A stretch of DNA of 64,000 nucleotides. Source: Silene latifolia (Eukaryota; Streptophyta; Magnoliopsida; Caryophyllales; Caryophyllaceae). Shown here piece after piece: positions 57,972 through 64,000 of this stretch. Where the stretch lies: assembly GCF_048544455.1 (NCBI RefSeq), contig NC_133536.1, positions 171,140,325 to 171,204,324 on the forward strand. Direction: 5' to 3'. Each line of letters starts with the position of its first letter. Position 1 is the first letter of the stretch. Position numbers and translations under genes: made by a program. The notes beneath the pieces were generated by a model. That model had not been told where the DNA came from, ran no database searches, and was given only the letters and a program-made list of their open reading frames with translations.

Positions 57972-59485
57972 ATGAAATTGTAGGGGGTATTAATAACACG
58001 CTCTCCCCTACAATGCCGAAGATAAGAGCGTTACTAGATAGTAAGTATTATGATTTTCTTTTTCTAATAGAGACTAAATGTAATGCAAATAAAGTGTTCC
58101 CTATGTTTAGAACGGTAGGTTTTGTGAAATATTTTGGAGTGGATGCGGTCGGGGCGTCTGATGGTCTATGGTTGGGTTGGAAAAAGGAAGCTAAGATGAG
58201 TCTTGTAATGGCATGTAAGAACTTCATTATCCTTTGGTCAAGAAATATAATGGTTTCTTTTGGTATCTTGTGCTTTTTTATGGTGCCCCGGATGTAAGTT
58301 TACGTTCATCCGTGTTGAGGGATTTGGACATATGGATGGAGAATTGTACATACCCGTATCTTATTGTTGGGGATTTCAACCAAGTGGATTATGTTTGTGA
58401 TAAATGGAGTAGTAGTCAACAACCAACTAGGGGAGCCAACGAGTTCAACACTTGGAAGATTATAAATGAGTTGGTTGATATCCCTTTCAAGGGGCCGAGA
58501 TACACATGGTGTAACAACCGTAAAGAGGACAAAAGGGTATATGAGCGTATTGACAAAGCTATGGGATCAAAGGATTGGCTAATTTTTTTTCCAAAGTACT
58601 GGTATTAAGCACTATCCTATTCAAATATCTGACCATGCCCCAATTGAAGTAAATTTACAGCTTACCAGGAATGAGGGTAAACGCCCTTATAAATTAGACG
58701 CTTGGGTCCTTGATCATGAAGAATGTTTACATGGGATTTGATTGGCTTGGCATACTAATGTGGTTGGATCCCCGGCTTATCAGGTGGCTAGAAAGCTCGC
58801 AAGGGTACGATCAATTGCTAAGAAGTGGGCATTGGATAAAAGAGGAGAATGGAGAGAAAAATAGGATGACTTTGATTTAAAATTAGAGGAGGGTATGAAT
58901 ATTGCTATCACGGGTGGAGGAGAGGAGGTTTACTCGAAGGCCAATGATGAAGTTAAGGCTTTTGCGAGTGCGACAGCGATGTTCTGGAAATAAAGAGCCA
59001 AGATGAGGTGGATGGTTGACGGTGACACTTGTAAAAAGTTTTATTTCAATTGGGTAAAAAGAAGGGCCGGAAGAAGTTATATCCATGGTATAAAAGGTGA
59101 TGGTATTGTTAGCTCTGAATTCCAGAGGAATTTTAAGATGCTCTATGCGCAAATGATCTTAATCAGGATTCCAGTGACCGAAGCGCCTTATCTTTTTTTG
59201 ATAATATTCTAAACCCAGTGAAAAAAAAAGATTTCTCAGGATAATGTGGATCTCCTAAAAAGACCTTTTACGGCAAAAGAGGTACGTTGTGCTGTTTTTC
59301 AAATGGGGGCTTTTAAGTCACCTGGGCCAGACGGTATTCCTGCGTGTTTTTTCCAGAAATATTGGCCCATCGTTAAGAAGGACGTTACCAAGTCCGCTAT
59401 ATCTATTTTGAACTCCGGTCGGGTACTTAGAGAATTCAATAGAACCTTTATTTCCCTAATACCTAAAACAGACAATCCGGAAGGA
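57972..59485 (+). pseudogene. LINE ORF2 (endonuclease and start of RT), cut by an LTR element
   Basis: The ORF2 start is probably ATG 57972, followed by frame changes. The apurinic-type endonuclease is readable in 58013-58608: FLIETKCN, GDFNQVD, GPRYTWCNN and ERIDKAM. After several breaks, the RT beginning is clear at 59246-59485 with FKSPGPDGIPACFFQKYW and TFISLIPKTDN. The sequence stops exactly at 59485. The next base begins the gypsy LTR and supplies an artificial TGA. The remaining RT and zinc domain should lie beyond the right edge. Confidence 0.85.
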
Positions 59486-60034
59486 TGATTCTTATTAAAC
59501 CTAATAGCGAAATAAAACAAAAAGCCCGAGCCCAATAGCAATTCCACTCGATCGAGTGATTTGAAACCACTCGATCGAGCAAAACTGAGCTCAAACCAAT
59601 CGATCGACCAGTAATAGTACTCGATCGAGTAAACCTCTAAAAGCAACTATTCGATCGACCAAGGAAAGTGTTCGATCGAGGTCTTCAACCACCCAAAGTC
59701 ATTCGACCGATCAAATAAGCATTCGATCGAGTGAAATATGACTCCAGCAGCTACTTGTTCGTTAGTTCAGCTTTAACTTGTCTTTTTAGTTCCCTAAATG
59801 GCTTTACGCATCCCGAGACAGCTACATTTCCGCTCCAAATTCACTCTTCCTCCAAATGCATGCAAAACGGACGGTAAAAGGCTTGATTTCACTACTTTAT
59901 GGTCCATTCCTGCAAATAGAACAAAACAAAGCAAAGTAGCATATTCGGGGCATTTCGTAGCATAAAACTATGATAATAGCATAGAAATACGTGCATAAAA
60001 AGGCCTAAAAGGACTATATAAAATGCACGTATCA
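59486..60034 (-). repeat. 3' LTR of the right-hand gypsy element
   Basis: 549 bp, TGATTCTTATT...GCACGTATCA on the plus strand. It contains eight TCGATCGA-type palindromes at 59545-59733. Confidence 0.75.
59545..59733. repeat. Cluster of eight TCGATCGA-type palindromes inside the LTR
   Basis: Motifs start near 59546, 59569, 59597, 59619, 59649, 59670, 59700 and 59720; most read [A/T]CTCGATCGAG or ATTCGATCGA. Confidence 0.9.
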
Positions 60035-60046
60035 AATCTCCCTAAA
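60035..60046 (-). promoter_or_regulatory. Polypurine tract of the right-hand gypsy element
   Basis: Minus strand TTTAGGGAGATT abuts the LTR start TGATACG. Confidence 0.65.
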
Positions 60047-60195
60047 CCGAACCTTTACTCGTCCTCGAGTAAACTAAATGCAAACTAATGGAACGGAAAA
60101 GATAACTCAGAGCCAGCTACAAATGCCCATTTAAACTAATTTAATGCAAGCAAACTAACACTTATAGCAAAACAGTCAAATGCAAACGAGTTATA

Positions 60196-61622
60196 AGATG
60201 TTTATAATAAAGCTGAACCATCGACCTTGCAAGACCTTTAATGATGGACTCTCACGGGATCACTCTTATCTCATGAAGTAAAGGGTGAAAGTATATGAGT
60301 GCAAGAGAGAAAGAAATATAGTTGCTCACCTAAACTACGACCCACATAAACATGTATTCAACTAATAAGATAGACAATTCTAACTACCACACATACATTC
60401 CAACCAACAAGGTCCGTCACAGCCGAGGGCTTACTAAAATATGGTAAAGTGAGACAATAGGTAAGAAAAGGCAAAACATTTATGGGAATGTGGAGGTATA
60501 CGCGGCCAAGCTAGTACCTAAACAGAACCATATGACAACATCCATTTCCAACTCAATTATAGAATTAAGCACATGCCCTTCATCTGGCACAAAACTCACC
60601 AAACCGAACTGAAAATACTCCTCAATATATATAAATAAAGCATAGGAGTGAAACCGTCTCATCAAACAACATTTTTTTCTATTCTTTTCTTTTTCTCGGT
60701 TTCTTACATCATCATTTTTCTTCTCTTTTCGAATTCTCTTTTTTTTTTCTTTTTCTTTTTCACGTTTTTTTTCGTTTTTTTTCTCATCCTCCTTTTCTTC
60801 ATAGATACCAACTCCAAGACGATGCAATATAAACCAAACTTGGCACGATAAATTATATACCGCAAAAACAATCTAAACTAGCTTGACAAGGCAGGCTAAA
60901 TTTGGATGTAGTTAAGGGTCAAAAGATGTTTATAATAAAGCTGAACCGTCGACCTTGCAAGACCTTTAATGATGGACTCTCACGGGATCATTCTTATCTC
61001 ATGAAGCAAAGGGTGAAAGTATATGAGTGCAAGAGAGAAAGAAATATAGTCGCTCACCTAAACTACGACCCACGCATGCATGCAACTAATATGATAGACA
61101 ATTCTAACTACCACACATACATTCCAATCAACAAGGTCCGTCACAGCCGAGGGCTTACTAAAATATGGTAAAGTGAGGCAATGGGTAAGAAAAGGCAAAA
61201 CATTTATGGGAATGTGGAGGTATACGCGGCCAAGCTAGTACCTAAACAGAACCATATGACAACATCCATTTCCAACTCAATTATAGAATTAAGCACATGC
61301 CCTTCATCTGGCACAAAACTCACCAAACCGAACTGAAAATACTCCTCAATATATAAATAAAGCATAGGAGTGAAACCGTCTCATCAAACAACATTTTTTT
61401 CTAATCTTTTCTTTTTCTCGGTTTCTTGCATCATCATTTTTCTTCTCTTTTCGAATTCTCTATTTTTTTCTTTTTCTTTTTCACGTTTTTTTTCGTTTTT
61501 TTTTTCTCATCCTCCTTTTCTTCATAGATACCAACTCCAAGACCATACAATATAAACCAAACTTGGCACGATAAATTATATACTGCAAAAACAATCTAAA
61601 CTAGCTTGACAAGGCAGGCTAA
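60196..61622. repeat. 728-bp tandem duplication
   Basis: AGATGTTTATAATAAAGC begins at 60196 and again at 60924. Both copies end with GACAAGGCAGGCTAA (60880s and 61605-61620). Each includes a T/C-rich tract of about 130 bases. Point differences and small indels (for example one TATA loss, ACGCATGCATGCA versus ACATAAACATGTATTCA) separate the copies. No protein recognised. Confidence 0.92.
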
Positions 61623-62345
61623 TGTGGAGTTTAATGGGTAAAAATGAAAGGATAGGGGAATGTAAGCACCTCCCTGCATGTGACACCAACCACTAACCCG
61701 AACGTATGTAGGCAAAAAAGCAATTGAATTTCATATACGTGCAAATTAATGATACATGTTATGCAACGAGTATGCTACTCACAATCCTACATGAAACTGG
61801 TCATAAATGACACCAGTTTATAAGGCTCTAAATCTTAGAAATTATAAGTAGCTTGTCAAAAATTTCAGGTCAAGTCTATTCGTTCAGCTAAATTTCAACA
61901 TTAACTCGTAGATATGCAAAATGACAAAGCTAATAAGATATTAATTAATGCAAGGCCTAAGCAAAAAGACAATCGTAGTGCAATTTCATCATTGAAATCT
62001 ACCGTTCCGAGTCAACCTATATGCTAAAATAAACGTGAAAATTTTTAGTTTTTTGAGATTTTTGAATTGTTATAAGAATAAAAGACAATGCATACACAAA
62101 TTAAATGCGATAACAGAAATGCAATAAAAACGATATGCAGACACAGATATGGATGCATAACCTCCCCAAACCAAACCGTACAATGCCCTCATTGTACCAA
62201 AACATGGAAAGAAAACGCAAACTAAAAGAGAAAGAGTGTAGATGCGGAAAGCTTACAAGATTACGCGAATAAGGGACCTCCCTAAACCAGCCAGCAACGT
62301 GAGAGTTCGCAAACAGCCCAGAGCGTCGTCACAGGAAGCTAATCC
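61623..62345. other. Non-coding interior of the right-hand gypsy element
   Basis: AT-rich, no open frames of interest. It lies between the tandem duplication and a palindrome cluster. Confidence 0.6.
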
Positions 62346-62545
62346 AAGAAAAAGTACTCGATCGAGAGAGTAGATTACTCGATCGAGTGACTTGGGCATC
62401 TAAAACTTCTCGATCGAGAAGATAGGGCACTCGATCGAAGGCTTCTCTTTGGCAGGTACTCGATCGAGAAGGATATATACTCGATCGAGTAAAAACAGCA
62501 GCAAAAGATTTCGATCGAGTACAAAAAAGTACTCGATCGAGTCAT
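62346..62545. repeat. Cluster of eight TCGATCGA palindromes, non-coding
   Basis: Eight ACTCGATCGAGT-like motifs spaced about 20-35 bases apart, between the duplication and the Gag stop codon. Confidence 0.9.
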
Positions 62546-62719
62546 CCTTAATACATTCCTGCAAAGACGAAATAAAACAGCTCGCAAAACTAACAGAACA
62601 AGCATAACTGATATAGTCTATGGTATGAAAACCAATTATTACACACACGACTAAATGAAATGTTTGAAAAACAACTAAGAATAAAATCTCTTCGGGTTGC
62701 CTCCCGGGTAGCGCTAGTT

Positions 62720-64000
62720 TCAGAAAGGTCCCAGCTCGACCTTCTTTTCTTCGAGCCTCTCTAAGTTAGCCTGGTCAAAACAGCTCAAAGCGCGCATCAA
62801 CCGATCAAATAGCTGCGCGTGTGCTACACAAAACTGTAAGTAGCACCACAGTAGAATAGCAACATAGAAAAATAAAATGTACAACCGTTTAAGCCTAACA
62901 AATTTCCTATGGCAGCTCCTAAATTTATCAGAAAAATAAAGGAGCTCGGGAGCAATTATCAATAATTTAAAGTATCGTTTCAGATTAACAAAATTAAGAT
63001 GACAAGAACGGTGAAAAACTGTTAAATTAACTAACCAACTGGGAGGGGGTATAGCATTAAAACAAAAAACACGAGTCATAGGAGGTAGCGTACTATTAAT
63101 ATTAACAACAATAAAATTATCGCTCACTACCTCAGGTGGGTTGCTCTCAATGTCGGAGTCATTGACAAAAGAATATATTTCCTCATCCGTGCTAGGAGCA
63201 ATTACCGACTCAGCTGCCTCCTCTGTGGGTTCCGTCCCGTAAATCGCAGCCTCTAGCGCATCCAGCTCGGCTTTGAAAAAGGGAGATTCACCGTAACCAT
63301 TATCATCATCAAAGTCGTCATCTAAAATGAACCCAAGTGATAAATCTTTGCTCGCCCTGGCCAAATCAGTCGATCGAGTAGAAATGTTACTCGATCGAGA
63401 ACTTTTTTCTTGATAATCACTCGATCGAGTATATGAAACAGCTCGATCGAGTACTTCCTCTAAGCAGCTGTACGATCGAGTTATGGAATATGTTCGATCG
63501 AACGTTTCTTCAGGAATTTCACTTGATCGATCGATATAATCTATTCGTTCGAGTGATTCTTGCTGATCAGTGCATAAATCTTCATGTAAGGCTTCATTAT
63601 CTGATAGAACTTCGTAATCCGAGTCATCCCAGTCATCAACAGCACTAGGCAACGTGTGACCTTCGTGAGAAAGACCACTCTCTGCGTAGGTAACACAGAC
63701 TTCCTCTAGTTGCCCGATATTTGACTCAGCAGCTAACTGAGCTATCTCGGACTCGAGCTCATCAATTTGCGCACAAGTGTGTCTATCATGTTCTTGCACT
63801 TGGAGTGCAAGCGCCTTCACTAAAGACTTCAACTCATCAATCTCTTCTTCCCATTTATCAGGAGGAGGAGCTTGTTGTTGCGGTGGCCAGACAAATGGAG
63901 GCTTGTGATAGCCTCGTTGATAAGGTGGATGTGGTGGCGCAACTACAACGGAATGGCTAGCTTGTCTACGCTGCTTGAATGCGTAAACCTCGTCGTTCTC
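62720..64000 (-). CDS. Gypsy Gag-like protein, 5' end outside the window, with membrane-like C-terminus
   Basis: The frame is open from the right edge to a stop at 62720 (426 residues visible). No internal Met need be the start, because the frame continues past the edge. The visible N-terminal part, with HPPYQRGYHKPPFVWPP, a Gln/Pro run and then KWEEEIDELKSLVKALALQVQ, resembles the C-terminal end of gypsy (Athila/Tat-type) Gag: a Pro-rich stretch followed by a coiled coil. Next is an acidic, Ser/Arg-rich region (about 63650-63150), part of which is encoded by eight TCGATCGA palindromes at 63368-63548. Near the end is a strongly hydrophobic stretch, LYILFFYVAILLWCYLQF, about 55 residues before the stop. 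No protease or zinc knuckle is visible. An env-like or retargeted tail is possible but unproven. Confidence 0.65.
   Translation of the reverse strand, partial: ENDEVYAFKQRRQASHSVVVAPPHPPYQRGYHKPPFVWPPQQQAPPPDKWEEEIDELKSLVKALALQVQEHDRHTCAQIDELESEIAQLAAESNIGQLEEVCVTYAESGLSHEGHTLPSAVDDWDDSDYEVLSDNEALHEDLCTDQQESLERIDYIDRSSEIPEETFDRTYSITRSYSCLEEVLDRAVSYTRSSDYQEKSSRSSNISTRSTDLARASKDLSLGFILDDDFDDDNGYGESPFFKAELDALEAAIYGTEPTEEAAESVIAPSTDEEIYSFVNDSDIESNPPEVVSDNFIVVNINSTLPPMTRVFCFNAIPPPSWLVNLTVFHRSCHLNFVNLKRYFKLLIIAPELLYFSDKFRSCHRKFVRLKRLYILFFYVAILLWCYLQFCVAHAQLFDRLMRALSCFDQANLERLEEKKVELGPF
63368..63548. repeat. Cluster of eight TCGATCGA-type palindromes inside the Gag ORF
   Basis: Eight motifs, the last three degenerate (GTTCGATCGAACG, TTGATCGATCGAT, ATTCGTTCGAGTG). 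They encode recurring DRSS, ITRSYS and YTRSS peptides on the minus strand. Confidence 0.88.

Larger units (their letters stand above)
59486..64000 (-). mobile_element. Gypsy-type LTR element, minus strand, partial (runs off the window)
   Basis: The left end is a 549-bp LTR with minus-strand start TGATACGTGCATTTTATA and an adjacent polypurine tract. The interior toward the right holds a 728-bp tandem duplication, a spacer and a Gag-like ORF open to the window edge. Nothing resembling protease, integrase or RT lies between the Gag stop and the 3' LTR, where pol should be. It therefore looks like a Gag-only, non-autonomous element. It inserted into the LINE ORF2; AAGGA (59481-59485) is the expected target duplication. 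Confidence 0.75.

Noticed and set aside
60648..60851. Phe-rich frames of 61-67 codons, also at 61370
   Set aside because: They come from the T/C-rich tract in each copy of the 728-bp duplication.

Overview
This is plant nuclear DNA and is almost entirely transposable elements. The window holds LTR retrotransposons of both superfamilies with tRNA-type primer-binding sites, plant L1-type LINEs, hAT, Stowaway and Harbinger MITEs, AT-rich spacers, and only one convincing host gene. The 8.8-kb element at the left has the layout described for Retand of Silene: a Ty3/gypsy gag-pol, a tandem-repeat block, and an antisense ORF between pol and the 3' LTR. That makes a Caryophyllaceae genome plausible. 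The species is an inference, not something read directly.

Layout. 1-1162: 3' end of a LINE with a long AATAAC microsatellite. 1275-10090: minus-strand Retand-like element with LTRs that differ at one position, a CCTAT target duplication, and a rearranged polyprotein without reverse transcriptase. 10091-12899: AT-rich spacer with palindromes, a Helitron-type 3' terminus and a foldback element. 12900-23386: a gypsy solo-LTR-like sequence split by a complete copia-type element (14494-23182, TSD TATAA). 23387-25991: GC-rich leader and a TPR-clamp protein gene. 27212-29305: three MITEs. 29663-36837: minus-strand copia element with decayed pol and a MITE in one LTR. 36918-37217: another MITE. 37406-41636: deleted, chimeric minus-strand copia element holding an LTR-LTR junction of a second family. 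41637-47542: spacer with MITEs and a minus-strand locus that shares a C-terminal module with the TPR gene. 47543-52269: plus-strand copia with nearly complete gag-pol. 53126-54428: solo LTR with perfect TSD. 55269-59485: decayed L1 cut off within RT by a minus-strand gypsy element, 59486 to the right edge, that encodes Gag but shows no pol.

How it fits together. Insertions are nested and many can be ordered from their target duplications. Several elements have nearly identical LTRs but wrecked or missing polymerase genes, so they were probably copied by enzymes supplied in trans. The most unusual signals are four. First, the open but scrambled PR-RNaseH-linker-integrase polyprotein. Second, three blocks of exactly eight TCGATCGA-type palindromes in the right-hand gypsy element, with a related palindrome cluster in an unrelated LTR. 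Third, the Gag ORF with a membrane-like C-terminus. Fourth, a short module (GDESPR ... CCRY) shared by the TPR gene and a locus 20 kb away.
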